DNA of 64,000 bases from Eurosta solidaginis. Lineage: Eukaryota; Arthropoda; Insecta; Diptera; Tephritidae. The stretch covers positions 72,883,183 to 72,947,182 of the forward strand of contig NC_090321.1 of NCBI RefSeq assembly GCF_040869045.1. The letters run 5' to 3'. The stretch's first letter is position 1. Each line of letters begins with the position of its first letter. This document shows, piece after piece, positions 1 to 11,439 of the stretch. Below the pieces are notes generated by a model. The model had not been told where the DNA came from. It made no database searches and saw nothing but the letters and a program-made list of their open reading frames with translations. Position numbers and translations under genes: made by a program.

Positions 1-535
1 ACAGGCACTTGGAAATTTTTATAAAAAGCATTATTAATTGGCGCTTAACAGACTAAGTGACTTAAGCTGTTGCGTAAAAAGTCAATCCAAATGTTCAAAA
101 TTTAAATCGAAAAAAAATCACCTTGAAAGAGTTTTTGCTGAAAAATTTGTTCCGATTGATCTAATTACAGAATGCTAGCAATGGAACCGTGTGAACATCA
201 TATAAGTATATTGTAAATAATATTGTTTAAGTCGCCTATTGCGTAATGCGTACACCATAAATACATACATACACACTTATACACTAACTACTCGAACTGT
301 ATTTTAAACTAAATACAACAACAATAACAAAACTTTAAATAATAAGTATATTAATAAACCGTTGATACAGAAAATTGTTTAAAAAATATAAAAATAAAAC
401 TACATACATACATACATGATAAATAATACATCATTTTGCTGCTAGACGCGCACGTATTGCAAAATATCCAATAAATATTATATAAAACAAAAAAAACAGT
501 GGAAAACTATGTTTACTTTTTTTTTTTTTTTTGTT
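1..535. other. AT-rich spacer, nothing recognised
   Basis: No open frame of note and no gene family seen. It contains short runs of CATA/TACA simple repeat and a poly-T run near 519-532, just before a dispersed repeat. Confidence 0.5.
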
Positions 536-1170
536 TTATTAAGCTTGACTTGACAGACCGGCCGGCCGACTGGCCGACCGTTGTAGAAGAATTTTGTAAT
601 TAAAATTTAAGTAACTTCCCAATAAGATACAAGCTTGAAAGTTGGAATATAGTTGAGAACCCGAAGACAATGCAATAATAAGATAAAAAAAACTCCGATA
701 GGTGGCGCATGGATCGAAATATTTCAAAAAATCGTATTTGTGGTCCGGTTTGGCTCATATTTGGAATACATAATACATACAAGAATAGAAAGCGACCTAT
801 GATGTCCGATTTGGCATACAGCCCGGTAGAAGTGACATCAAAATATTTTGGATTTGAGGGGGGACAAGCATACGTGGCGCAGAGTTGAGTAAAGTCTTTG
901 GAAGGATTATGTATTGAGGACTTAGATTGTAACCAATTGTCAGGAAAGAGTCCTTGTAATAACGAGTCACTAAATGAACTAAATAGAAAGAGAAATAATA
1001 GGCAATTAAATAAAGACTAAAAACTTGAAAATAAAATAACTTAAGAAAAATTTTAGTTAAACGGTTTTATTGAAAGCAATACTTACATTAAATATTAATA
1101 ATACTAAGATAAAATAATTAGGTAGGTCCTAGGTACTGATCTATCTAGGGCGTTGATCAGACAAATAAAA
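536..1170. repeat. Dispersed repeat, copy 1 (second copy at 26512-27010)
   Basis: The stretch starting with a TTTTATT-AAGCTTGACTTGACAG block and ending near the TAGGTAGGTCCTAGGTACT block is repeated in the same order at 26512-27010. Shared blocks include a GGTGGCGCATGGATCGA-like segment, a TCGTATTTGTGGTCCG segment and a AAACGGTTTTATTG segment. It has no coding potential that I can defend. The family is unknown to me; both copies end close to an AAGC/GCGTTGAT-type junction. Confidence 0.6.
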
Positions 1171-1269
1171 GCGTTGGGCGCGTGAAATTTCTAAAAATTT
1201 GAGGCGTAGCATAACCTGATTAAGGTTCAGTTGGTCTTACTTATGACTATCAATAGAAATTTGACTGAA

Positions 1270-1637
1270 TGCTGAACAGATTCTTCTGAATACCCAGAAG
1301 CCTGGGCATCCTAACAGACATCTGATTAAACTGGCTCCACCTCCCAGAAACTTACGAAGTGATCTCTGTAGGTATTATGAAGAAATCCGGCACTTAAAAA
1401 TTCAGCCGTATGAAGAAAAGGAGCATGCACATGCCCTCAGAGATATCCTCGAACCACTATGCCAGAGATTGCCCGATGAACCTAGTTCTTAAAGCAAATA
1501 CCCTAAACTCGAAGTTGAGGAAAGCAACATTCTAACAAGCAATTTTCCTTGGACTCCCGTTAGTGAATATTGATGACAATCTGTGAAAGCCCGCACTTAT
1601 TGGATGGGGCGAAGCACTGCTACAACAACAACTACTT
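1270..1637 (+). mobile_element. LINE fragment, 3' end (same family as LINEs A, B, D)
   Basis: This is a decayed 3' piece of the LINE family described at 4863-8318. Recognisable parts are the CAGAAGCCTGGGCATCC segment, the stretch coding the Cys-His tail region, the TTGGACTCCCGTTAG segment, and the terminal GGGGCGAAGCACTGCTACAACAAC tail (in pieces). Internal stretches are missing. It is 5' truncated, as is usual for LINE copies. Confidence 0.75.
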
Positions 1638-1759
1638 CGTACTGCCATCGAAAAAGAAATTGGCAGAGCTATAACTTTTCGTTGCGCGGGAACGTGTTTT
1701 TTTATTGCTCTCTTACTTTTGGTCTTAATGTTTGTTTCAACTTCCTACAATGGACGATT

Positions 1760-2077
1760 TTTTGTGGAAAGTGTAAGGGACAGACCTCTACGCGTTGGCG
1801 AGAACCGAAGTACCGAAGAAGATTTAACGATGAGCTGTACGAGCTATACGCAGACATCAACATAGCCCAGCGAATTAAAACGCAGCGGCTGCGCTGGCTA
1901 GGCCATGTTATGCGAATGAAAGATGCCGCTTCGGCCAAGAAAGTGTTTCTATCGGAACCCGCCTATGGAAGCAGAGGTAGTGGGCGGCCCCCACTCCGTT
2001 GGAAGGACCAGTTGGAAAACGATTTAAACTCCCTTGGTGTGACCAATTGGCGCTGGTTGGCGGAGCGACTGGCGTAA
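1760..2077 (+). pseudogene. RTE-like reverse transcriptase C-terminus fragment
   Basis: The plus-strand frame reads a region with the motif RIKTQRLRWLGHVMRM followed by a Gly/Arg-rich segment and GRPPLRWKDQ, then LNSLGVTNWRW. This pattern is typical of the region downstream of the reverse transcriptase in RTE-type non-LTR elements. Only this C-terminal part is present. It is fused by chance to upstream LINE tail sequence, so the long frame starting at 1583 is not a gene. The RTE assignment is from recalled family features. Confidence 0.65.
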
Positions 2078-2084
2078 CCCTTTT

Positions 2085-2780
2085 ACATGTCTTTTTAACG
2101 CATCCCTAAAGCAAGGGATATTTTCCAGAAAGTGGAAAGAGCCTTTTATAATACCACTTTACAAGAATGGGAACATATCCTGTGTTTTAAATTACCGAGG
2201 AATAGCAGAGATTAGTGCTATTCCCAAACTCTTTGATCTCGATCGTCAAAGACAGCCACCTTGGTCCAGTGTTGTATCTGCTGTTCATTAGGGACCTTCC
2301 AAATGATTTGAAGTACTGCAAGCCGACAATGTACGCTGATGATGTCAAACTTGTTATGGCTATCCGCTCACCAGTGGATAGATCAAATCTACACTTATAT
2401 CTGAATAGCCTTGTTGAATGGTGTAGCGTAAATGTAATGTCACTAAACCTGCCGAGTTGAAGGTCATGAAATCCTACAAATACCACGAGTATATGATTTA
2501 TGATCATACAATTAACCAAATCATTAGCTTCATAGACCTTGGAGTTACGATGTACCCTAAACTTGACTGTAATTTGCACATAGAAGGTTGCGTGAACAGA
2601 GTCGAAGGAGCTTCTGCGTTCGTCAAACGATGGTCTAAAGCATTCGATGATCCATATATTACTAAAACTCTATTATATCTTTGTTGAGGCCAATATTGGC
2701 ACTGCGGCAAATTAGAATCGGTTCAAAAGCAATTTCCGCATTTTCCTCCCGTTTAAAAGTTATTCAGCTCCCTACGTTAC
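2085..2780 (+). pseudogene. Jockey-type reverse transcriptase fragments
   Basis: Three pieces in shifting frames resemble a jockey-like reverse transcriptase: an early RT block (FSRKWKEPFIIPLYKNGN then LNYRGIA), a central block with GPVLYLLFIRDLPND and the catalytic MYADD, and a late block with DLGVTMYPKLDCN leading to KLESVQKQF. Large parts of the RT palm are missing between the blocks, and the frame changes several times. It is a dead remnant of a LINE different from the A/B/D family. Confidence 0.7.
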
Positions 2781-2784
2781 ACAG

Positions 2785-4862
2785 CGTGCTTTCCGCAAGG
2801 TCATTGAATTCGGCTCGCTTTATTCCCGCCGGAAGAATTTCCAAAATTCGGCGTCAATTTCCGGCGGAGGCCGCAAATTTAGCGAGAGAACGTGACCTCA
2901 TAAAACAGCTCGATCCCGGCGACCCCCAAATAAGGGAAATAAACCAACGCATCAGATTGCTTGTAGATGAACACAAGCGGGCGAAATGGGAGGAGCATTT
3001 AAGTCGTTGTAACCTTCCTGCCGGTGTGGGTAAGCTTTGGTCCACCGTAAAGTCCCATCGAATCCGTCTAAGCACAAAGACAAAGCTTCCATCGCCTTTG
3101 GCGATAAAGTGCTGTCGGATGCGAAAAAATGCGCGAGCGCTTTCTGCCGACAATATATGTATAACGCATTCTAAGGTCGACAAAGATAGACGGAGGGCCA
3201 ACAGACACGCACATAAACATAAATTCAGCGCGTCCCCAATTACCATCACCGCCAAAGAGGTTGAGGATGCCATCCGTCAAGCTAAACCATCTAAAGCAGT
3301 GGGCCCAGACGGCATAGCCATGCCGATGCTTAAAAGCCTAGGAAAAGAGGGTTTCAAATATTTAGCGCATGTCTTCAACCTGTCTGTCCACCTTTGTCAT
3401 TCCTGAAAAGTGGAAAATGGCCAAAGTGGTCCCGCTACTAAAGCCTGGGAAACAAGCTAACAGGAGAGTCATATCGTCCGATATCTCTACTCTCGCCAGT
3501 AGCCAAGACGCTTGAAGCCATTTTGCTCCCCTACTTCAAAGCAAATTTGCAGCTAGCCTGTCATCAGCATGGCTTCAGAAAACTCCATAGCACCACCACC
3601 GCGCTAAATGCCATTAGCACCCAGATAAATTGCGGTTTAAATCAAAACCCCCACCATAGAACAGTACTCGCTGCGCTAGACATATCAAAAGCTTTTGATA
3701 CGGTCAACAATGGCACGTTACTGCAAGACCTGGAAGGGTCTACCCTTCGCCCATGTCTTAAATGGTGGACCGCAAATTATCTGGGTGGCCGGCAGGCATC
3801 GGTGCAATTTAGAAACGAAACATCAAAGCAAGAAGAATTAAACAAGGGTTGCCATAGGGTGGTGTCCTATCCCCACTTTTGTTTAACTTCTACATATCAA
3901 AGCTACCTTCGCGAACAGAAGGAGTTACTATCGTTTCCTACGCCGATGACTGCACAATAATGACCACAGGACCAGGCCCACAGATTGATGAGCTTTGCAA
4001 CAAAATAAACGGCTACCTCCCTTTTTCACCTCGCGAAACCTTACATTATCACCTACTAAATCGTCGGCGACCCTATTTACAACATGGACGTCCCAAATGT
4101 CAACCATTTTGAACCTCCACGTCAATGGTACTACACTACCAACTGTCTTACACCCCAAAATCTTGGGTGTGACGTTCGATCAGAATCTACATTTTGGTGA
4201 GCATGCAGCCGCAATTGTACCGAAAATCCAGAGTCGTAATAAAATCCTCAAATCTCTTGCTGGCAGCACTTGGGGAAAAGACAAAGAAAAGCTCATTACC
4301 ACATACAAAGCAATTGGCCAGCCGATTGCATGCCACGCGTCCCCGATATGGTCGCCAAGCCTAAAGACTACGCACTGGAAGAAGCTACAGGCCTGCCAAA
4401 ATACTGCCTCAGAACCGGCACGGGTTGTCTTCTTATGTCCCCAGAACACCATCTACATAATGAGGCGAGAATACTCCCCATCAGGGAGAGAAATGAAATG
4501 CTAGCCAAACAGTTCCTGTTGAATTCCCAGAAACCTGGGCATCCCAACAGTCATCTGATTGATGAGCCAACACCGCCCAGACATTAAGTCCTTGTCAACA
4601 CCGTAAGCATTATGAGAAAATACGGCACCTGAGAACACAGCCGTATGAAGCCAAAAAACACATGCAGGTCCTCAGTGAACTCCACAAACAGGCGTCGGAC
4701 CTCTATGTAAGGAATTGCCCGGTAAATCCTGCACTCAAAGAAAAATACCCCAAACTTGCAGAAGAGGAACGCACACTCCCTAGGGAAACGCTAGTCACTC
4801 CAGCTCAAGTTCGATCTGGATACTGTAACAGGTTAAACTCTTACCTATACCTATACCTTAAG
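2785..4862 (+). pseudogene. LINE A: 5'-truncated LINE, upstream half
   Basis: This copy belongs to the same LINE family as B and D. It starts in the linker between endonuclease and reverse transcriptase (the ARFIPAGRI region) and runs through the RT (SKAVGPDGIAMPMLK, HGFRKLHSTTTALNA, DISKAFDTV, SYADD) to the CNRLNSYL region near 4840. Frameshifts near 3400, 3470, 3860, 3960 and 4040 and stops near 4585 make it dead. It breaks off where LINE B begins. The missing 3' end (Cys-His tail and UTR) matches the piece at 16336-16560, so A and that piece were probably one element. Confidence 0.8.
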
Positions 4863-4960
4863 GCCGTCAGTTCTATGTACCGGAGCGACTCGGGATTTTC
4901 CCCGACCAAGGACTGCCATTTCAGTGTAACCCCATTTAATTTGTTACGTCCCCCCACAAA

Positions 4961-5780
4961 TTGTCATCCTCCCAGCAGCTCCTTGCAGCGGGACTGCTCC
5001 ATATTCTCTTGCTCCGGGAAGGTATCAAACCCAATCCGGGTCCGTCTCCTGACCCCGGTCCTGAGAAATGTTTTTGCTGCATCTGCCGGAAAAGAATCTT
5101 TTTAGGACGGTCATACTCTTGTCAGTGTGTCTCGTGTAAGGGATGGTTGCATCGGACAGGTTGTTCTGGGCTAGACACCAAAACCAGACGTCCACGTAAC
5201 TTTTATAAATCTTTTTTGGCTCCTTGCTGTTCACGTCCTAGGACGTCCCGTAGTCTGCGCCTCAGCGCCCCCCCCCCCGCTACCTTCCAGCAGCCCCGCT
5301 GCTCAGCAAGCCACAAAAAGTACCCGCTGTTGCTCGCGCCCCACGGCGCCACCAACTCACACGGCTGCTCCCACTCATACCTACAATCTCCGTAGTAGAG
5401 TCGGGAGCAACGCCGAGCATCAGCCACTGCCCCCTCTTCTTCCCCCCTCTTTTCCGGCAGCAATTGTGTGGGTCAGGGAAACAGACTCTTAGTCCCTACC
5501 TCCCTTTGCACCGTTTGCCAGCACAGAATATATTCGTTTGCGACATCCGCCCAATGCAGCTCCTGCCATGGACGGTGCCACTTTCCTAGGTGTTCTGGTC
5601 TCCGCGACGGCAACCCCCGACGGGTTTCATTGCGCCATGTTGCCAGGCCACATACCCAAATACACCGGGTACCCCAATGCCTACCCAAGGACGTCCAGTC
5701 CCAGGGCCTCAACAGCAATCGCGCTCCGGCTTTCCACAACACAGGCGTAGTCACCCGTCACTTACTCCCAGAGTGACGAC
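4961..5780 (+). pseudogene. LINE B N-terminal region: 2A-like motif plus two PHD-like zinc fingers
   Basis: The frame entered at 4961 reads a hydrophobic lead (LLAAGLLHILLLREG), then the motif GIKPNPGP, then a first finger with CCIC and CVSC-KGWLH-RTGC spacing. After a frameshift near 5400-5470 a second finger follows: CTVC, then about 12 residues, CSSC, HGRC-H and a final C. Both fingers fit Cx2C-x12to13-Cx2C-x4-H-x3-C, a PHD-like half. NPGP is the core of viral 2A ribosome-skipping peptides; LINE copies of such motifs are known in other animals. The canonical Asp before it is absent here. The frame has no in-frame ATG between the preceding stop and the motif, so the true start is unclear. 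Confidence 0.65.
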
Positions 5781-5810
5781 GTCTCCCCCTTTGCACTCAG
5801 AATTCTGCAG

Positions 5811-7208
5811 TTAAACTGTAATGGATTAACTGGGAAGACCACGGAGATAGTTGACTTCATGAAGCGGCACAACATCCGCATTGCTGCGATTCAAGAGACT
5901 AAACTCACAGCAAGATCTGCATTGCAGACCTGTTCTGGGTATAATGTCCACAGAAAAGATCGCGAGAGCGGAAATGGAGGCGGCCTCGCGTTTATCATAC
6001 ACCACACCGTGCAATATCATATATTTGATACCGACATCGACCGCAGGGACAGTGTCTTAGAACGTCAAGGATTATCTGTCCGGTCAGGCGATGCAAATCT
6101 AGAAATCATCAACATCTACATCCCTCCTGTCACATGTTGCCCCAGTGGATACCGCCCTGATATCAGCGGCGTACTCACTGAAAACAATCGCATTATCTTA
6201 GGCGATATCAATGTCCATCACGATCTATGGCATTCAAACTTGCGGGTGGACAGTAGGGATGAGATGTCAGCGGATCAAATAGAAGAAACGACGTTCTGCA
6301 CTATAAACGGAGACGCCCCCACACGTATGGTAGGAAGCTGTCACAGTTCGCCGGATATTTCAATCGTGAGCGCAGAACTCGTAAACTGCGTCAACTGGCA
6401 GCCGATGGTAACATTGGCATCCAACCAAAATACACGGAGGGCCAACAGACACGCACGTAAACATAAGTTCAGCGCGTCATCAATTACCATCACCGCCAAA
6501 GAGGTTGAGGATGCCATCGGTCATGCTAAACCATCCAAAGCAGTGGGCCTAGACGGCATAGCCATGCCGATGCTTAAAAGCCTAGGGAAAGAGGGTTTCA
6601 AATACTTAGCACATGTCTTCAACCTGTCTCTTTCCACCTTTGTCATACCCGAAAAATGGAAAATGGCCAAGGTGGTCCCGCTACTAAAGCCTGGGAAACC
6701 AGCTAACATAGGAGAGTCATATCGCCCGATATCTCTCCTATCGCCAGTAGCCAAGACGCTTGAAGCCATTTTGCTCCCCCACTTAAAAGCAAATTTGCAG
6801 CTAGCCTGTCATCAGCATGGCTTTAGAAAACTCCATAGCACCACCACCGCGCTGTATGCCATTAGCAGCCAGATAAATTGTGGTTTAAATCAGAAGCCCC
6901 ACCATAAAACAGTACTCGTAGCGCTAGACCTATCAAAAGCTTTTGATATGGTCAACCATGGCACGTTACTGCAAGACTTGGAACGGTGTACCCTTCCCCC
7001 ATGTCTTAAAAGGTGGACCGCAAATTATATGGGTGGTCGGCAGGCATCGGTGCAATTCAGAAACGAAATATCAAAGCCAAGAAGAATTAAACAAGGGGTC
7101 CTCAGGGTAGTGTCATATCCCCACTTTTGTTTAATTTTTACATATCTAAACTACCTTCGCCACCAGAAGGAGTCACTATCGCTTCTTACGCCGATGACTG
7201 CACAATAA
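5811..7208 (+). pseudogene. LINE B endonuclease-reverse transcriptase ORF with internal deletion
   Basis: The open frame reads an APE-type endonuclease: the Asn start (LQLNCNGL), the Glu motif IQETKL, GDINVHHDLW and SSPDISIVS. It should continue to the catalytic Ser-Asp-His block, present in LINE D as SDHLPI. Here the protein jumps after VTLAS straight to the RT-proximal NRHARKHKFSAS. The RT palm follows with GLDGIAMPMLK, SYRPISLLSP and DLSKAFDMVNHG. A frameshift near 7100 and loss of part of the YADD region end the frame. The enzyme would be inactive both for nicking and for polymerisation. Confidence 0.8.
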
Positions 7209-8329
7209 TGCAAAGATCGATGAGCTTTGCAACAAAATAAACGGCTGCCTCCCTGATCTCTCCAGTTTTTTCGCCTCGCGAAACCTGGCATTATCACCGA
7301 CTAAATCATCCGCGACCCTATTTACAACTTGGACGTCCCAAATGTCGACCATTTTGAACATCCACGTCGATGGCACTACGCTACCGACTGTCCTACACCC
7401 CAAAATCTTGGGCGTGACGTTTGATCAGGATCTACATTTTGATGAGCACGCAGCCGCAATTGTTCCGAAAATCCAGAGCCGTAATAAAATCCTCAAATCC
7501 CTTGCTGGCAGTACTTGGGGAAAAGACAAAGAAACGCTCATTGCCACATACAAAGCAATTGGCCAGCCGTTTGCGTGCTACGAGTCCCCTATATGGTCGC
7601 CAAGCCTAAAAACTACCCACTGGAAGAAGCTACAGGCCTGCCAAAATACTGCGCTCAGAACCGGCACGGGATGTCTTCTTATGTCCCCAGAACACCATCT
7701 ACATAATGAGGCGAGAATACTCCCCATCAGGGAGAGAAATGAGATGCTAACCAAACAGTTCCTGTTGAATACCCAGAAACCTGGGCATCCCAACAGACAT
7801 CTGATTGATGAGCCAGCACCGCCTAGGGACTTAAGGAGTCATCTCCGTGAGCGTTTTGAGGCACCTGAGAACTCAGCCGTATGAAGCAAAAAAACACAAG
7901 CAGGTCCTTGGAGAACTCCACAAACAGGCGTCGGACCTTTATGCCGGGAATTGCCCGGTGAATCCAGTACTCGGGGAACAGTACCCAAAACTTTCGGAAG
8001 AGGAACGCATACTCCCCAGGGAAACGCGAGTCACTCTGGCTCAACTTCGTTCTGGATACTGTAACAGGTAAATCTCTTACATATCCAGAATCAACCCCGA
8101 CATACAAAACGTATGCCCCGCTTGCAATGTGTCCCCACATAACACCAACCATCTCTTTAATTGTAATGTGGAACCAACGCCTCTAACACCCCTTTCATTA
8201 TGTTCCACCCCTGTCGAAACAGCAAGTTTCCTTGGACTCCCGTTAGAGGATATTGATGACAATTTGTGATCGATCGCAGCTATTAGGTGGGGCGAAACAT
8301 TGCTACAACAACAACAACATACAAAACAC

Positions 8330-8540
8330 TCCCCCAGCGGGTTAGGGGATCAGAATATACCGGCGCTAGGTATGCCTGTCGTAAGAGGCGACTAAAATAC
8401 CAGATTCAAGGGGCTGTGTAGCGCAACCCTTCAGGTTGCCAGCGCAATATATAGCTTCTCCAAACCCAATTGTCAACCTCACCTATCCGCGGCGAATCCT
8501 GTTTCACTAACTGACGAGGCTCTGGCGACCCAAAGCTCCT
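8330..8540 (+). mobile_element. SINE-like element P, left half
   Basis: This segment and 16119-16322 form one 415-bp element split by LINE D. The left end is preceded by ACATACAAAACAC (8317-8329), and the same 13 bases follow its right end at 16323-16335, a target-site duplication. It carries no ORF. The start has the stem-forming segment GGTATGCCTGTCGTAAGAGG. I recall this sequence as abundant in tephritid genomes but do not know its name. Confidence 0.7.
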
Positions 8541-8592
8541 GTTGTTGTTGTTGTTGTAGCAATGCTTCGCCCCACCTAACTGCCGCGACCGA

Positions 8593-9388
8593 TCACAAAT
8601 TGTCATCAATATCCTCTAACGGGAGTCGAAGGAAACTTTCCGTTTCAACAGGGGTGGACCATAAGGAAAGGGGTGTTAGAGACGTTGGTTCCACATTACA
8701 ATTAAAGATATGGTTGGTGTCATGTGGGGACACATTGCAAGCGGGGCATACATTTTGTATGTCGGGGTTGATTCTGGATAGGTAAGAGTTTAACCTGTTA
8801 CAGTATCCAGAACGAAGTTGAGCAAGAGTGACACGCGTTTCCCTCGGGAGTATGCGTTCCTCTTCCGCGAGTTTTGGATTCTTTTCTTTAAGTACTGGAT
8901 TCACCGTGCAATTCCCGGCATAAAGGTCCGACGCCTGTTTATGGAGTTCACCAAGGACCTGCTTGTGTTTTTTCGCTTCATACGGCTGGGTTCTCAGGTG
9001 CCGTATTTCCTCAAAATGCTTACGGAGATGACTCCTTAAGCCCCTAGGTGGTGCTGGTTCATCAATCAGATGTCTGTTGGGATGCTCAGGTTTCTGGGTA
9101 TTCAACAGGAACTGTTTGGTCAGCATCTCATATCTCTCCCTGATGGGGAGTATTCTCGCCTCATTATGCAGATGGTGTTCTGGGGACATAAGAAGACAGC
9201 CCGTGGCGATTCTGAGAGCAGTATTTTGGCAGGCCTTTAGTTTCTTCCAGTGGGTGGTTTTTAGGCTTGGCGACCATATGGGTGACGCGTAGCACGTAAT
9301 CGGCTGGCTAATTGCTTTGTATGTGGTCATGAGCGTTTCTTTATCTTTTCCCCAGGTACTGCCAGCGAGGGATTTGAGGAGTTTGTTA
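8593..9388 (-). pseudogene. LINE D RT thumb and C-terminal Cys-His region
   Basis: The minus-strand frame reads from NKLLKSLAGSTWGKD through TTHWKKLKACQNTALR, LPIRERYEMLTKQF and ASDLYAGNC to VCPACNVSPHDTNHIFNC, a Cys-x2-Cys-x7-His-x4-Cys cluster, and ends with PLEDIDDNL. It is the direct continuation of the frame at 13001-13455, from which it is cut off by the tandem-repeat element. Confidence 0.8.
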
Positions 9389-9556
9389 TACTCACTTGAG
9401 CAGAGCTCACAGAGTATATTAAGTTTGATTGGATAACGGTTGGTTGTACATATATAAAGGAATCGAGATAGATATAGACTTCCATATATCAAAATAATCA
9501 GGATCGAAAAAAAATTTGATTGAGCCATGTCCGTCCGTCCGTCCGTCCGTCCGTCC

Positions 9557-11100
9557 GTTAACACGATAACTTGAGTAAATTTTGAGGTAACTTGATGAAA
9601 TTTGGTACGTAGGTTCCTGAGCACTCATCTCAGATCGCTATTTAAAATGGACGATATCGGACTATAACCACGCCCACTTTTTCGATATCGAAAATTTCGT
9701 AAAACCGAAAAAGTGCGATAATTCATTACCAAAGACAGATAAAGCGACGAAACTTGGTAGATGAGTTGAATTTTTGACGCAGAATAGAAAATTAGAAAAA
9801 TTTTGGACAATGGGTGTGGCACCGCCCACTTTTAAAAGAAGGTAATTTATAATTTTTGCAAGCTGTAATTTGTCAATCGTTGAAGATATCATGATGAAAT
9901 TTGGCAGGGACGTTACTCCTATTACTATATGTACGCCTAATAAAAATTAGCAAAATCGGAGAAGGACCACGCCCACTTTAAAAAAAAATTTTTTTAAAGT
10001 AAAATTTTAACAAAAAATTTAATATCTTTACAGTATATAAGTAAATTATGTCAACATTCAACTCCAGTAATGACATGGTGCAACAAAATACAAAAATAAA
10101 AGAAAATTTCAAAATGGGCGTGGCTCCGCCCTTTTTCATTTAATTTGTCTAGGATACTTTTAACGCCATAAGTCGAACAAAAATTAACCAATCCTTTTGA
10201 AATTTGGTAGAGGCATAGATTTTATGATGTTAACTGTTTTCTGTGAAAACGGGCGAAATCGGTTGATGCCACGCCCAGTCTTTATACACAGTCGTCCGTC
10301 TGTCCTTCCGCATGGCCGTTAACACGATAACTTGAGTAAATTTTGAGGTAACTTGATGAAATTTGGTATGTAGGTTCCTGAGTACGTTTCTCAGGTCACT
10401 GTTTAAAATGAACAATATCGGACTATAACCACGCCCACTTTTTCGATATCGAAAATTTCGTAAAACCGAAAAAGTGCGATAATTCATTACCAAAGACAGA
10501 TAAAGCGACGAAACTTGGTAGATGAGTTGAATTTATGACGCAGAATAGAAAATTAGTAAAATTTTGGACAATGGGCGTGGCACCGCCCACTTTTAAAAGA
10601 AGGTAATTTAAAACTTTTGCAAGCTGTAATTTGTCAGTCGTTGAAGATATCATGATGAAATTTGGCAGGGACGTTACTCCTATTACTATATGTACGCCTA
10701 ATAAAAATTAGCAAAATCGGAGAAGGACCACGCCCACTTTAAAAAAAAATTTTTTTAAAGTAAAATTTTAACAAAAAATTTAATATCTTTACAGTATATA
10801 AGTAAATTATGTCAACATTCAACTCCAGTAATGACATGGTGCAACAAAATACAAAAATAAAAGAAAATTTCAAAATGGGCGTGGCTCCGCCCTTTTTCAT
10901 TTAATTTGTCTAGGATACTTTTAACGTCATAAGTCGAACAAAAATTAACCAATCGTTTTGAAATTTGGTAGGGGCATAGATTTTATGATGTTAACTGTTT
11001 TCTGTGAAAACGGGCGAAATCGGTTTATGCCACGCCCAGTTTTTATACACAGTCGTTCGTCTGTCCTTCCGCATGGCCGTTAACACGATAACTTGAGCAA
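9557..11100. repeat. Two tandem 761-bp units
   Basis: The start block GTTAACACGATAACTTGAG occurs at 9557, 10318 and 11079, exactly 761 bases apart each time. The first two units are nearly identical over their whole length, including the TTCGATATCGAAAATTTCG hairpin and the paired CCACGCCCACTTT blocks. The third begins and then diverges within about 20 bases. Confidence 0.9.
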
Positions 11101-11439
11101 AAATCGACATATCTTTAATGAACTTAGTTCACGTACTTACTTGAACTCACTTTATTTTGGTATGAAAAATGAACGAAATCCGACAATGACCACGCCCACT
11201 TTTTCGATATCGAAAATTACGAAAAATTAAAAAAATGCCATAATTCTATACCAAATACGAAAAAAGAGATGAAACATGGTGAGGTAATTGGATTGGTTTA
11301 TTGACACGAAATATAACTTTAGAAAAAACTTTATAAAATGGTTGTGACACCTACCATATTAAGTAGAAGAAAATGAAAAAGTTCCGCAGGGCGAAATAAA
11401 AAACCCTTAAAATCTTGGCAGGTATTACATATATAAATA

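Larger units (their letters stand above)
4863..8318 (+). mobile_element. LINE B: nearly full-length non-LTR retrotransposon, inactive
   Basis: It starts with GTCAGTTCTATGTACCGG, close to the 5' end independently defined for LINE D, and ends with a GCTACAACAACAACAAC tail. Order of parts: short leader; a region with a 2A-like motif and two PHD-like zinc fingers (4961-5780); APE-type endonuclease (from about 5811); reverse transcriptase (6430-7640); and a C-terminal segment with a Cys-His cluster (about 8110-8160). There is no RNase H signature. A deletion of roughly 570 bases relative to LINE D removes the end of the endonuclease and the linker, and several frameshifts follow. The clade is uncertain: the simple-repeat tail and lack of RNase H fit the I/jockey superfamily (Vingi-like), while the 2A-like and PHD-like start recalls CR1/L2 elements. 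Confidence 0.85.

Noticed and set aside
1583..2077. 164-residue intact gene
   Set aside because: The frame joins a LINE 3' tail to an RTE fragment; the first 60 residues are chance translation of non-coding tail.
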